NCBI GenBank assembly: GCA_013824115.1
Contig: PNNG01000017.1
Location: forward strand, 23,133 to 87,132
Length of the DNA: 64,000 bases
Origin: Sphingobacteriaceae bacterium
GTDB lineage: Bacteria > Bacteroidota > Bacteroidia > UBA7662
Direction: 5' to 3'
Position numbers and translations under genes: made by a program
Notes under the pieces: generated by a model
Database searches by the model: none
Seen by the model: the letters and a program-made list of their open reading frames with translations, nothing else
What the model was told of the DNA's origin: nothing
Part shown: piece after piece, positions 15,997 to 24,779 of the stretch
Layout: each line of letters starts with the position of its first letter
How positions within the stretch are numbered: the first letter of the stretch is position 1

Positions 15997-16788
15997 TTAA
16001 GGTAAGGTAATGGTACGCGTAGTGCCATTCATGGTTACGGTGGCTTGATTGTCGCAGGTTCCGTTGCCATAATCGATGGTGCGTGTTCCACGATTGCCCT
16101 GTGTGGTAGTCATTACACCGCTTACCAACCAATTGCAGCTGCCTTCGCGACGCAAAGGAGTAGTGATGGTTTGGCTGTTCGTAATGCCGTTGCGGGTCAT
16201 GCTACTGCTGCCCGAAATGAGGAATACATCGTCGGTGCGAACTCCGGGTGTAGCATAGCCGGCTATCATTTCGATGGTGCGGTTGGCAGTACGGTTGCTG
16301 CTTACGTTGGCAGGCGTGGTAATGGTAATGGTGCTGTTGCGGGTAATGAGCGGATTGCTGCCATTGAGCGAAAAGCTGCCTGAAATGCTGCCTGTAACGG
16401 CATTGTCGTTCACAAAATAGTTGGTGAAAGCTACGCTAAAGCTGCTTCCAGCAGTGCGGCGGTTGCCGGAGTAGCTGATTACTACTACACCGCGGCGCAT
16501 GCGGCCATCGCTGCACAAACAATTGGTAGTGCCATAATCGATGGTGATGGTGCGTGGAGTGGTGGTGGTGTCGCGTACTACTGTAGCGCAAGGGGCGAGG
16601 GGGAAACTTTCGGGACTATCGTCGATGAATGTTTCGTCCAACATGTTTTCATCAACACTGAGGAGCGTTTCAAACTGGGCCAATTCAGTGGTGCGGTTTT
16701 GTTCGTCGGTAGTTTCTACCTGATTGTCTTTTTGGCACGACACGGCAAATATGCCAATGCCCAAGCCGAGGAGAAGTAACTTTTTCAT
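15997..16788 (-). CDS. Predicted lipoprotein, unknown function
   Basis: 263 residues. MKKLLLLGLGIGIFAVSCQK is a lipoprotein signal with the Cys at residue 18. The mature part has an acidic linker, then a Thr/Ser/Asn-rich beta-strand region with repeated TRTI and TITI units (RTITIDYGTTNC, GTRTIDYGNGTC, TRTITLP) and four or more Cys. The TRTIDYG motif appears near both ends, so the domain may be an internal duplication. Probably on the outer membrane. The longer frame from 16821 lacks a signal peptide and is not used. Confidence 0.7.
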   Translation of the reverse strand: MKKLLLLGLGIGIFAVSCQKDNQVETTDEQNRTTELAQFETLLSVDENMLDETFIDDSPESFPLAPCATVVRDTTTTPRTITIDYGTTNCLCSDGRMRRGVVVISYSGNRRTAGSSFSVAFTNYFVNDNAVTGSISGSFSLNGSNPLITRNSTITITTPANVSSNRTANRTIEMIAGYATPGVRTDDVFLISGSSSMTRNGITNSQTITTPLRREGSCNWLVSGVMTTTQGNRGTRTIDYGNGTCDNQATVTMNGTTRTITLP

Positions 16789-16977
16789 TTCTAGTGGATG
16801 GTTAACTCCGCTCTGACCCAAAAATGCACGCGGGGTTTAAGTCACGCGCAATAATTTCTTTCTTAGGTCATTAGCGAATGCCGAAGTTATTGAATTCAGC
16901 CGAAAGCTGTTGGCTTCGCTTTAAATATTTCGGCAAGATGAAATTCAAAATAATAGAAGTGCGACTTCTTTGAGGTA

Positions 16978-18483
16978 TCAGGAAACGATTCGCCGCACAT
17001 AGGTTTTGGCAGCAAGGGCATGGGTCAGGGTGATTTGCTTTTTACCCAAGCGCAAGCCCACGTTGCCAGTTTCGGCAGGCATTATTTCAAGCACTTGATT
17101 TGGATTGATGCCCAATTGCCACAATTGACGAATGACCTCGGGCAGGTGCTGCTCGGTAAGCAACATGGCTTGCTCACCAGGCGAAAGCGAACTTAACAAA
17201 ACCGATTGCTGTCCGGCTTGAGGGATGGGTGAGCCGTGTGGGTCGGTAATGGGGTGGCCCATTTCCTCCGATAACTCTTGTAAAAAGGGCTCGGGCAAGG
17301 TGTGCTCGTATTGTTCGGCTTGTTGGTGAATTTGGCTGGCTTGTAAACCCATGCTTTGAACGAGGTAGCTTTCCCACATCCGGTGGGCGCGAATGAGTTG
17401 GTAACCCCGGCGCAGGCCTTCCGCCGAAAGCTGCACTTCATAACGGTCGGCACGCTCGAGCCATTGGCGTCTTTTAAGGGGACGCAAATTGCGCAATAAA
17501 CTGCCAGGCGATTCACCAAGAGCCGCTGCTACCTCTTCGGTGGCACGGTGCCCTGCTTCTTGCTCTTTCACCAAGGCCTTCAACAAGTCTTCCTGCTGCT
17601 GTAAACGGCGGCGGTTTTGCTGGCGGAACCAGCGCACTACCAGTCCTTTTTGCGGCGAAAAGGCCATGGCCAACAGGTAGAACAGCGTGGCCACCAGGGT
17701 CATGGCCGGTCCGGGAGTAGTCTCCCATAAAATGGCTGCCACCAATCCCAAGCTGGCCGACAACATACCGGTGGCTGCCGACAACAGCAGCACCACCTTG
17801 AGCCGGTTGCTGAGCAGGAGCGCGGTTGCGGCCGGGATAATCAACATGGCCACCACCAGAATCACCCCAACCGATTGTAAGGAAGCCACCACAGCAAAGC
17901 TGAGCAACATCATTAGGAAGTAGTGCAGCAAATGCGAGCGAATGCCAGTGGTTCCGGCTACTACCGATTGAAAAGTGGTGACAAAAAAGAAGCGGTAAAA
18001 AGCCACCAAACACAACAGGGTATAGGCCATAATGAGCCCTGTGAGCCAAATGTCTTGGTCGCTGATGCCCAGCACATTGCCGAACAGAAAGTCCTTCATG
18101 TCGAGGTGCACCCCTTCTTGCCGGGTAACTGCCGAAATGCCTACAATGCCCAGGGCAAACATGGCCGAAAATACAATGCCGATGGCGGCGTCGTCCTTGG
18201 TTTTTACATGTCGCTGCAGCCAAGTGATGCTTAAAGCGGCTATCAAACCAGCAATAACCGATCCTGTAAAAAAGGCGAAGATGCTGTGGCCGGCAATCAT
18301 GAACCCTGCTACAACGCCGGGTAAAATGGCATGCGACAGGGCATCACCAATAAGCGACATATTGCGCAACACGATAAATACGCCTAACAGGCCACAAGTA
18401 ATGCCCACCAATACCGAGGCCAGCAGGGCACGTTGGGCGTAGGCATAGCCAAAAACTTCTTGCAATTGGTCGATGGCGTTCAT
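16978..18483 (-). CDS. Metal ABC permease fused to DtxR/MntR-like regulator
   Basis: 501-residue fusion. Residues 1 to about 285 are an ABC-3 family permease with about eight helices (RNMSLIGDALSHAILPGVVA, DFLFGNVLGIS, GVILVVAMLIIPAATALLL) for Mn/Fe/Zn uptake. Residues about 310-440 follow the DtxR/MntR plan: winged HTH (GHRATEEVAAALGESPGSLL), helix RAHRMWESYLVQSMGL, metal-site helix QQAEQYEHTLPEPFLQEL and HPITDPHGSPIP. Residues about 445-501 look like the FeoA/SH3 domain (LSPGEQAMLL, IMPAETGNVGLRL). The regulator part faces the cytosol after the last helix. Overlaps the partner gene by 4 nt. It could be a membrane-tethered repressor or a metal-sensing gate on the permease. Confidence 0.9.
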   Translation of the reverse strand: MNAIDQLQEVFGYAYAQRALLASVLVGITCGLLGVFIVLRNMSLIGDALSHAILPGVVAGFMIAGHSIFAFFTGSVIAGLIAALSITWLQRHVKTKDDAAIGIVFSAMFALGIVGISAVTRQEGVHLDMKDFLFGNVLGISDQDIWLTGLIMAYTLLCLVAFYRFFFVTTFQSVVAGTTGIRSHLLHYFLMMLLSFAVVASLQSVGVILVVAMLIIPAATALLLSNRLKVVLLLSAATGMLSASLGLVAAILWETTPGPAMTLVATLFYLLAMAFSPQKGLVVRWFRQQNRRRLQQQEDLLKALVKEQEAGHRATEEVAAALGESPGSLLRNLRPLKRRQWLERADRYEVQLSAEGLRRGYQLIRAHRMWESYLVQSMGLQASQIHQQAEQYEHTLPEPFLQELSEEMGHPITDPHGSPIPQAGQQSVLLSSLSPGEQAMLLTEQHLPEVIRQLWQLGINPNQVLEIMPAETGNVGLRLGKKQITLTHALAAKTYVRRIVS

Positions 18484-20225
18484 TTGCGGAGGTTGAATTG
18501 TTCGGCTTGGTCGTACAAGGGTTGTGTGCCACTGAAGGCAGCTAAGATGTTCGCTTCGGTGACCACTTCGGCAGGTGGACCAAAGGCCACCAAACGGCGG
18601 TTGATGAGCACCACCGCATCGAAATAGGCAGCGGCCTTCGACAAATCGTGGTGAATCATTACCACCGTGGCTCCTTTGGCCACTTTCTGGCGCAGGATGG
18701 TCATGATTTTTTCTTCCGTTGTAATGTCAACCCCCACAAAAGGTTCGTCGAGGAAGTACCAGCTGGCTTCTTGTGCCAGGGCACGGGCAATGAATACACG
18801 TTGTTGTTGTCCGCCTGAGAGCTCGCCAATTTGCTTGTTCCTCAGTGGTTCAATATCGAGGGCGCGCAATTGCTCCAATACCAATTGGTGGTCGGCGGAG
18901 GTAATGCTTTCGAACGGCCGGCGGTGCGGATAGCGGCCCATCAGCACCACATCGTAGACGGTAGCTGGGAAGGTCCAATCGATTTCCTCCTTTTGCGGCA
19001 CATAGGCCAGGTGGGTATGCAGCTCCGAAATGGGCAATCCGCCTAAACGTATATGTGAGCGGTCGGTTTCTACCAATCCCAAAATGCTCTTGAAAAGGGT
19101 GCTTTTGCCTGAGCCATTGGGGCCAAGCAAGCCGTATAATTTGCCGGGGGCCAACTGCAAGTCGAAATGGTTGAGCACCACTTTGTTGTCGTAAGCCACG
19201 GTGAGGCTGCTTACTTCTAAGGACGATGCCAGAGGGATAGCACCTGATTTGGGTCGTTGTATGCGGAGTGCTAACCAGCCGAATGCAGCCAAAAAGAACA
19301 AGGCAATGACGCCTAAGAGCAGCAAATCGAGCCGGCGTTGTTCGTTGGTGGCTGCGCCGCCTAATCCTTCGGCCAGGGTACGGGCGTTGTGTAGCAGCAT
19401 GCGCAGGTAGGTGTCGGCACCGCTGCCTTCGGGCCCCATGCTGTCGGCATACATGCTGCCTCCAATGCGGATGCCTGCATCTTCGGCCACTTGCTGCAGC
19501 AATTTGGGATTGATGGTGCTTTCCACAAATATGGCCGGCAGTTTTCGGCTTTCGATGGTGTTGATCAGCGCCTGCAAATCGGCGGTGCGCACTTCGGCAT
19601 CGGTGGTGGTGCCCAAAACCGAAATTACGTCCATTTGGTATCGCTGGCCAAAGTAGCGGAAGGCATCGTGGGTAGTGGCAATCACGCGGCGTTGTGCTGG
19701 AATGCCGGCTAACAACTGTTCAATTTGTTGGTGGGTGGACAGCAACAAACTGTCGTAGCGGGCCAGCCGCGCTTGCAAATAAGCAGTTTGCGCAGGCACC
19801 AATTGTTGCAAGGCCAGGCTGATGTTTTGGGCATATTGTCGGCCCAACAGCGGATCCATCCAAGCATGCGGATCGTAGCTACCGGCATGTTCTTCATTGC
19901 CAATAGGGGTGATGCCTTGGGTGGCTGTGATGCGTTGGGCTTTTTTGCCTGCCTGGGTGATGAGTTCGCTGAGCCAGCCTTCGAGGTTCAGTCCGTTTTC
20001 TACGATGAGGTCGGCCTGGGCCAGCAGCAGGGCATCGCCGGGAACCGCATCGTAAATGTGTGGATCGGCACCTAAGGGAAGCAGGGAGCGCACTTCCACG
20101 GTCTCACCACCCAATTCGCGCGTCATATCGGCCAAAAAGCTGGTAGTGGCAACCACCAGTGGTTTTTGGGCTTGTGCGTTAAGTACGCATGCCAAGAGCA
20201 AAGGAAATACCCACTTCCATTTCAT
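18480..20225 (-). CDS. Metal-binding protein fused to ABC ATPase (manganese type)
   Basis: 581-residue fusion. Signal peptide MKWKWVFPLLLACVLNAQAQ, then a cluster-9 substrate-binding protein in the periplasm with ligand candidates H56 (GADPHIYD), H120 (DPHAWMDP), E235 (FVESTINP) and D261 (YADSMG). This H/H/E/D set is that of Mn-binding PsaA/MntC; ZnuA uses three His. A single helix at about 300-321 crosses the membrane. Residues 335-581 are a cytosolic ABC ATPase with Walker A GPNGSGKST (368-376), signature LSGGQQQR (469-476) and Walker B FLDEP. With the next gene it forms a whole importer from two polypeptides. First gene of the unit. Confidence 0.92.
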   Translation of the reverse strand: MKWKWVFPLLLACVLNAQAQKPLVVATTSFLADMTRELGGETVEVRSLLPLGADPHIYDAVPGDALLLAQADLIVENGLNLEGWLSELITQAGKKAQRITATQGITPIGNEEHAGSYDPHAWMDPLLGRQYAQNISLALQQLVPAQTAYLQARLARYDSLLLSTHQQIEQLLAGIPAQRRVIATTHDAFRYFGQRYQMDVISVLGTTTDAEVRTADLQALINTIESRKLPAIFVESTINPKLLQQVAEDAGIRIGGSMYADSMGPEGSGADTYLRMLLHNARTLAEGLGGAATNEQRRLDLLLLGVIALFFLAAFGWLALRIQRPKSGAIPLASSLEVSSLTVAYDNKVVLNHFDLQLAPGKLYGLLGPNGSGKSTLFKSILGLVETDRSHIRLGGLPISELHTHLAYVPQKEEIDWTFPATVYDVVLMGRYPHRRPFESITSADHQLVLEQLRALDIEPLRNKQIGELSGGQQQRVFIARALAQEASWYFLDEPFVGVDITTEEKIMTILRQKVAKGATVVMIHHDLSKAAAYFDAVVLINRRLVAFGPPAEVVTEANILAAFSGTQPLYDQAEQFNLRK

Positions 20226-20229
20226 CCAA

Positions 20230-20246
20230 CAAATATATCAAATTTA
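20230..20246 (-). promoter_or_regulatory. -7 boxes TAAATTTG and TATATTTG of metal-importer operon
   Basis: On the minus strand, 20246-20239 reads TAAATTTG and 20237-20230 reads TATATTTG; both fit TAnnTTTG. The first is 13 nt before the ATG at 20225 and shares four bases with the palindrome at 20243-20258. Confidence 0.5.
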
Positions 20247-20258
20247 GACTAGTCTAAA
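20243..20258. promoter_or_regulatory. Perfect palindrome, predicted MntR/DtxR operator
   Basis: TTTAGACTAGTCTAAA is a perfect 16-bp palindrome 17 nt before the first importer gene and overlapping its -7 box. The form TTTAG-n6-CTAAA resembles operators of DtxR/MntR-type repressors. The operon itself encodes such a domain, so feedback repression by metal is likely. Confidence 0.7.
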
Positions 20259-20284
20259 AATATATTTCAGACGTGTGTTTTGGT

Positions 20285-20356
20285 GGTTTAGATGGTTTAA
20301 AGGGTTGAGAAGGTTTAGGGGGTTTAAAAGGTTTAGAAGGTTTAAGGGGTTTGGGG
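20285..20356. repeat. 9-bp minisatellite, eight units
   Basis: Eight head-to-tail 9-nt units of the form GGTTTARRR (GGTTTAGAT, GGTTTAAAG, GGTTGAGAA, GGTTTAGGG, GGTTTAAAA, GGTTTAGAA, GGTTTAAGG, GGTTTGGGG). One strand is almost pure G/T/A. It lies between the importer promoter and the terminator of the Spy-like gene, and it is open to slippage. Confidence 0.85.
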
Positions 20357-20357
20357 C

Positions 20358-20386
20358 AAAAAAAGGTTGGGGATAGCTCACCAACC
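20358..20386 (-). terminator. Terminator of the Spy-like gene
   Basis: On the minus strand GGTTGG (20386-20381), a 10-nt loop, CCAACC (20370-20365), then seven T. It lies 27 nt past the stop of the minus-strand gene at 20413. Confidence 0.65.
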
Positions 20387-20412
20387 CATTGTCTTATTCA
20401 TTTAGAGCCCTA

Positions 20413-20811
20413 CTATCTGGCAGGAATGGCTTCATCGCGCCCCCTTCCACCTGGTCGCTTTTGTTTGCGTTCCTTGCGTTTTTCTGCAATCATGGCTTTA
20501 TCGGCTTCGTATGCCTTGCGCTGCTCTGGCGTTAGCACCGCTTCTATGGCTTTATCTTGCTCCAAGCGGGCGAGTTGGGCCTCTTCATTGGCTTTGCGGG
20601 CAAGGGCTTGTTTTTCGGTGATTTGCTTTTCCGAAATCACCAATTCTTCTTCGAGCTTCTGCTTCTGATCGCTAGTGAGGGTATAACGTTCTGCCATTTT
20701 TTGCGCTTTGAGGGCGGCACGCTCTTCAGCGCTTTTATTGGCCTGAGGTGCCTGGGCCTGGGCGGCCATTACTCCAAGTAACAGCAAGCCGATCATCATC
20801 CATGTCTTCAT
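20413..20811 (-). CDS. Small periplasmic Spy-like helical protein
   Basis: 132 residues. Signal peptide MKTWMMIGLLLLGVMAAQAQ. The mature part is almost all helix and rich in E, K, Q and A, with two LT-x-Q type elements (YTLTSDQKQKLEE and VLTPEQRKAYEAD) like the LTxxQ motifs of the Spy/CpxP group, which act as ATP-free chaperones or stress sensors in the periplasm. The C-terminus is strongly basic (KERKQKRPGGRGR). Similar short proteins are common in Bacteroidota; the function is inferred only. Confidence 0.65.
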   Translation of the reverse strand: MKTWMMIGLLLLGVMAAQAQAPQANKSAEERAALKAQKMAERYTLTSDQKQKLEEELVISEKQITEKQALARKANEEAQLARLEQDKAIEAVLTPEQRKAYEADKAMIAEKRKERKQKRPGGRGRDEAIPAR

Positions 20812-20930
20812 TTTTTCAAGTTTAACAGTGCTCTGACCAGCAACAGGGAGCTGGGTTTAAACAAACCGGCCTTGATTTTTTTTCGAAGGTGCGAAACGCT
20901 TTCTTAACCGCGGGTGTTGATGAATTACAC

Positions 20931-20938
20931 TAATTTTG
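20931..20938 (+). promoter_or_regulatory. -7 box TAATTTTG before superoxide dismutase
   Basis: TAATTTTG matches TAnnTTTG and lies 25 nt before the ATG at 20964, leaving a short leader. Confidence 0.55.
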
Positions 20939-20963
20939 CAGTCCAACTTTAAAACAATTAAAA

Positions 20964-21572
20964 ATGGCATTTGAACTACCCGCACTTCCTTACGCGCACA
21001 ACGCGCTCGAACCGCATATCGACACCGCTACCATGGAAATTCACCATGGCAAACACCACGCGGCTTATGTAAATAACCTCAATGCTGCCATTACTGGCAC
21101 TGAAAACGAAGGCAAATCGCTCGAAGAGCTGATGGCCAACATCAGCAAATTGCCTGCTGCTGTACGTAACAATGGCGGTGGCCACTACAACCACGGCTTG
21201 TTTTGGAGCGTCTTGGGTCCGAACGGTGGTGGTGAACCCACGGGTGCATTGGCCGAAGCCATCAACAGCACTTTCGGTTCTTTCGCCTCCTTCAAAGAAG
21301 AGTTTGCCAAAGCAGGCGCTACCCGTTTTGGTTCGGGCTGGGCTTGGTTGTGCGTTGAAAATGGCAAGCTGAAAGTTTGCAGCACGCCTAACCAAGACAA
21401 TCCTTTGATGGATGTAGTGACCGATTGTAATGGTACCCCCATCCTCGGCCTCGATGTTTGGGAGCATGCTTACTACTTGCACTACCAGAACCGCCGTCCC
21501 GACTACATCACCGCTTTCTGGAACGTAGTAAACTGGGCTGAAGTGAGCCGCCGCTACGAGGCTGCGCTCTAA
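20964..21572 (+). CDS. sodA: Fe/Mn superoxide dismutase
   Basis: 202-residue cytosolic superoxide dismutase that turns superoxide into oxygen and hydrogen peroxide. Metal ligands are visible in the usual places: a His in [16 protein letters not shown], the His of [11 protein letters not shown], and Asp and His of [19 protein letters not shown]. The [10 protein letters not shown] segment and the GGGH context are more like the manganese form, but Fe and cambialistic enzymes cannot be ruled out by eye. No signal peptide. A Mn-type importer operon lies just upstream, on the other strand. Ends at a strong terminator. Confidence 0.95.
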   Translation: MAFELPALPYAHNALEPHIDTATMEIHHGKHHAAYVNNLNAAITGTENEGKSLEELMANISKLPAAVRNNGGGHYNHGLFWSVLGPNGGGEPTGALAEAINSTFGSFASFKEEFAKAGATRFGSGWAWLCVENGKLKVCSTPNQDNPLMDVVTDCNGTPILGLDVWEHAYYLHYQNRRPDYITAFWNVVNWAEVSRRYEAAL

Positions 21573-21590
21573 GCCGAATCGATATCCACA

Positions 21591-21625
21591 AAAAAAGCCG
21601 CTCCTATTGAAGGGGCGGCTTTTTT
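21591..21625 (+). terminator. Terminator after superoxide dismutase
   Basis: Stem GCCGCTCC (21597-21604) / GGGGCGGC (21612-21619) with one G-T pair, six A before and six T after; works for the sod transcript and probably also from the opposite side. Confidence 0.85.
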
Positions 21626-21870
21626 GCTGAAGAGCGGATGTGCCAAGAAAGGACATTGTTTAACCGCAGAGATTGAGAGAGGATTTTCGCTTGCAAATGG
21701 CTGTTTCCGTATGTTACTGCCTGCTGCGCCAAACAGCTGCTTTTTGGGTGCTGCTATTGGCCTCACCAGCGGCCGAGGTAGCGGAGCCTTTTGCTGGTAA
21801 TGCTGCGCATTTCCAGCGGAGACCGCGGAGAAAAAGCCTGCGGCTTGAACGGTATGTTGGGTGATGGTGC

Positions 21871-23367
21871 TTACTTCAGTACGTTTTCGTAAAAGGTTTT
21901 CACATCGTTGGTGAAGGTCTTGAGGTCGCGCTCGCGGGTGTACATCATGTGGCCGCCTTCGTAGTATTTCATTTGCAACTGTTTGCGCAACTCAGGGCGC
22001 ACAAACATGTGGTTGAGGGTGTAGTCGGTGGCAAAATAAGGTGTGGCCAAATCGTAATATCCATTGCAAATGAGGACTTGTAAATTGGGGTTTTTGTGGA
22101 TAGATGCAGCTAAAACGCCCGAATTGTCGAGGTAACGGTTGGTGGCTTCGCCATAATTCCAGGGCTGCACCTTGCCGGTGAGGATTTCGTAGACCTGGTC
22201 GGGATAAGGATACTGCAAGGTGGCGCGCAGGTGGTGGTTGATGGCCGAGGTGTACGGACCGTAAATGCTGAGGTTGTAGCTGGGGTCGTATTCGTAGCTT
22301 TCGCCACCGTCTTTGCGGTCGATGCCTTTGATGGTGGCATCAAAACGGCCTACGGTTTCGCCCTTCGAGCGCAGCAGTTCTTTGGTAAACTCCTGGGTAC
22401 TTACCCGGTAGTGGTAGCCTTTGAGGAAAGTGGGCGATAAGCCGGTGAGTGCCGACAATTCGCTGCTCAGGCGCTTTTCTTCTTCTACCGATAGTTTATC
22501 GCCTTTCATGAGCAGGCTGTTGTACTCGCCCAAGGCAAAAGCTTCTGCTGCGCGCAGGGTAGTTTGTAGGTCGGCGAAACGGATTTTATCTAACAAGCCG
22601 TGGTACCATGCCGAAGCAGCAAAGCTGGGCAAAATGAGGGGGTAGGGCAGGTCGTTGCCGGCTGCCGGACGAATGGTTTGGAAGTTCAGCACCGCCGAAA
22701 CCAGCACAATGCCGTTGAGGTACATGCCATGACGGTCTTGCAGGTAGCCCGATAAGCCAGCGGCACGGGTGGTGCCATAACTTTCGCCCACCAAAAATTT
22801 AGGCGACTGCCAGCGGTTTTGGGTGCTGGTGTACTTGTAAATGAAGTCGCCCACCGAGCGCAAATCTTCACTGTAGCCGGTGAATTCTTTTTTGTCAGTG
22901 CCTTCGGCTGCCCTGCTGTAGCCCGTTTCAACCGGATCGATGAACACCAAATCGGTAAAGGCCAGCCAGCTGTAGCCATTGTCGGTGAGGTTGTAGGGTG
23001 GACGGGTGGCGCCGCCGTCATCGGTCATCACTATGCGTTTGGGACCGAGCGCGCCCATGTGCAGCCAAACCGAGCTGGAGCCCGGACCGCCGTTGAAGCT
23101 GAAGGTCAGCGGACGTTTGCTGGCATCGGCACCGTCACGCTGGTAAGCGATGTAGAATATCTCGGCAATCTTCTCGCCTTTGTCGTTCACCTGGCTTTGG
23201 TGGCCTGTGGTGGCGGTAAAGTTGATTTTTTGTCCGTTGATGGTTATGCTGTGCTTGGTGATCACCGGTGCGGGCCATTCGATTTTGGTCTTTGTGGCGG
23301 CTTTGTCACCTTGGGCAGCAACCGAAAGGGTTGATAGAATTAGCAGCAGCAAGAAAAGTTTGTTCAT
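21871..23367 (-). CDS. S10 serine carboxypeptidase family protein
   Basis: 498-residue secreted alpha/beta-hydrolase peptidase that removes C-terminal residues. Signal peptide MNKLFLLLLILSTLSVAAQ; the in-frame start 60 nt upstream (23427) adds a stretch that hides the signal and is rejected. Oxyanion segment FSFNGGPGSSSVW near residue 90, nucleophile GESYG, acid in CNGYYDLATP and His in YEGGHMMYTRE make a full triad. Acts in the periplasm or outside. Alone in its transcription unit, ends with no clear terminator. Confidence 0.92.
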   Translation of the reverse strand: MNKLFLLLLILSTLSVAAQGDKAATKTKIEWPAPVITKHSITINGQKINFTATTGHQSQVNDKGEKIAEIFYIAYQRDGADASKRPLTFSFNGGPGSSSVWLHMGALGPKRIVMTDDGGATRPPYNLTDNGYSWLAFTDLVFIDPVETGYSRAAEGTDKKEFTGYSEDLRSVGDFIYKYTSTQNRWQSPKFLVGESYGTTRAAGLSGYLQDRHGMYLNGIVLVSAVLNFQTIRPAAGNDLPYPLILPSFAASAWYHGLLDKIRFADLQTTLRAAEAFALGEYNSLLMKGDKLSVEEEKRLSSELSALTGLSPTFLKGYHYRVSTQEFTKELLRSKGETVGRFDATIKGIDRKDGGESYEYDPSYNLSIYGPYTSAINHHLRATLQYPYPDQVYEILTGKVQPWNYGEATNRYLDNSGVLAASIHKNPNLQVLICNGYYDLATPYFATDYTLNHMFVRPELRKQLQMKYYEGGHMMYTRERDLKTFTNDVKTFYENVLK

Positions 23368-23431
23368 GGTGAGGTTTTGATAGCCAAAATAGGGATTTTG
23401 AATGAATATTGATTTGAATTTCTTCATAAAT

Positions 23432-23532
23432 ATACCAAATGGTATAAAACTAAAAGGTATAAATTAGAATAGTTGAAATATTATACCATAAAGTATAAAA
23501 CCATTTGGTAAAAAACTGAAAGGTGTAATTTG
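23432..23532. repeat. AT-rich repeated block between S10 peptidase and ATPase
   Basis: Two imperfect direct copies of about 35 bp start at 23432 and 23498; both contain a TGGTA-type arm followed by AAACT(A/G)AAAGGT(A/G)TAA. Inside are small inverted repeats: TACCA-AA-TGGTA (23434-23445) and TTATAC-n6-GTATAA near 23481-23498. It fills the gap between the divergent genes, so an operator role is possible. Confidence 0.55.
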
Positions 23533-23552
23533 GTCCAAACGGTGAAATAGGT

Positions 23553-23560
23553 TATTTTCG
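23553..23560 (+). promoter_or_regulatory. -7 box TATTTTCG before ATPase gene
   Basis: TATTTTCG, one change from TAnnTTTG, 21 nt before the ATG at 23582. Confidence 0.45.
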
Positions 23561-23581
23561 AACAAATCCAAATGGCATTTG

Positions 23582-24757
23582 ATGGCAAGAGTCCCTTTTC
23601 GGTACGGATTTACAGTAAGCGATCGAACGTTTATCAACCGCGAGCATGAAATTGCGCGTTTGAAAAGCAATTTACTGGGGGGCATCAATACCATCTTGTT
23701 GGCGCCTCGGCGTTGGGGAAAGTCTTCGTTGGTGGAAAAAACCATAGAACACATTCGGCGAGAAGAAGCGGCAGTGAAAATCGTGCACATCGATTTGTTT
23801 TCGGCAGCAAACGAAACTGAATTTTTGCAACTGTTTGCACGCGAAGTGATCAAAGCCTCGAGCAACCGCTGGGAAGAGTGGATGGAGGTGGGTAAAAAGT
23901 TCTTCAAACGCCTCGTGCCCAAATTATCGGTAGGCAACGAGCCTTTTCATGATTTCCAAATTGGCTTTGAGTGGAGCGATTTGGAGCAGCATACCGACGA
24001 ACTCTTGAACTTGCCCGAATTGATGGCTGAAGACAAAAATTGCCGCTTCATCATCTGCATAGACGAATTCCAGAATCTCGCCACATTCAGCAGCTTCGCA
24101 AGTTTGGAGAAAAAGATGCGTGCTTGTTGGCAGCGACAAAAGCGGGTGAGTTATTGTTTGTACGGCAGCAAACGCCAATTGATGGCCGAATTGTTCAACC
24201 ATCCCTCTAGGCCGTTTTACCGCTTTGGCGACCTCATGACCCTCTCCAAAATTGCCGAACACCATTGGGTGAGTTACATCACGGGCGCATTTGAGAGCAC
24301 CCAAAAACACATTTCGTACGATTTGGCATTGACCCTCACCCGCTTGATGCAAAACCACGCCTGGTACGTACAGCAATTGGCGCATTACTTATGGAGCCGC
24401 ACCCAAGCAGATGCCGATGTGGAGTTGTTTAATTCGGCACTTGACGAGTTGATTCAGGCCAACAGTCCGCTCTACCAGCGCGAAATTGAAGTCATGAGCA
24501 GCACCCAACTCAACTTACTGCGTGCCATCGCCCGGGGCGAAAGTCAGTTGAGCTCGGTGGAGGTCATGCACAAGTACGGGCTCGGAACCCCCAACAACGT
24601 CACCAAAAACAAGCGGCATTTTATTGCCAACGATTTCATAGAAGAAAGCGATACTAAAACCGGCACCCGCTCAACGCTTTACGAATTTGTGGATCCCGCT
24701 TTTGCTTTGTGGTTCAAAAAGCGGTTTTTTGGGGAAGAGTATAAGTTACGAGTATAA
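23582..24757 (+). CDS. Orphan AAA/STAND-type ATPase (ATPase_2-like)
   Basis: 391-residue protein with an N-terminal P-loop NTPase and a C-terminal winged helix. FINREHEIARL leads to Walker A APRRWGKSSLVEK at about residues 40-52; the acidic Walker B FIICIDEFQNL is near 160; a sensor-like YGSKRQLM follows. The tail (SSVEVMHKYGLGTPNNVTKN and the Y-EFVDPAFALWFKKR ending) is the winged-helix part of this archaeal/bacterial ATPase group. Role is unknown; related families are often mobile or linked to defence and toxin control. ATG at 23582 was chosen over the TTG just before it. No partner gene with a recognised effector is adjacent. Confidence 0.8.
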   Translation: MARVPFRYGFTVSDRTFINREHEIARLKSNLLGGINTILLAPRRWGKSSLVEKTIEHIRREEAAVKIVHIDLFSAANETEFLQLFAREVIKASSNRWEEWMEVGKKFFKRLVPKLSVGNEPFHDFQIGFEWSDLEQHTDELLNLPELMAEDKNCRFIICIDEFQNLATFSSFASLEKKMRACWQRQKRVSYCLYGSKRQLMAELFNHPSRPFYRFGDLMTLSKIAEHHWVSYITGAFESTQKHISYDLALTLTRLMQNHAWYVQQLAHYLWSRTQADADVELFNSALDELIQANSPLYQREIEVMSSTQLNLLRAIARGESQLSSVEVMHKYGLGTPNNVTKNKRHFIANDFIEESDTKTGTRSTLYEFVDPAFALWFKKRFFGEEYKLRV

Positions 24758-24779
24758 ATAAGTTAGCGCTCATTTTAAA

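Noticed and set aside
18480-20225. Zinc (ZnuA) identity for the fused binding protein
   Set aside because: Ligand set is H/H/E/D, as in manganese binders, and no His-rich loop is present.
20285-20356. Telomere-like repeat
   Set aside because: GGTTTA units resemble telomere repeats, but the period is 9 bp and the site is internal between genes.
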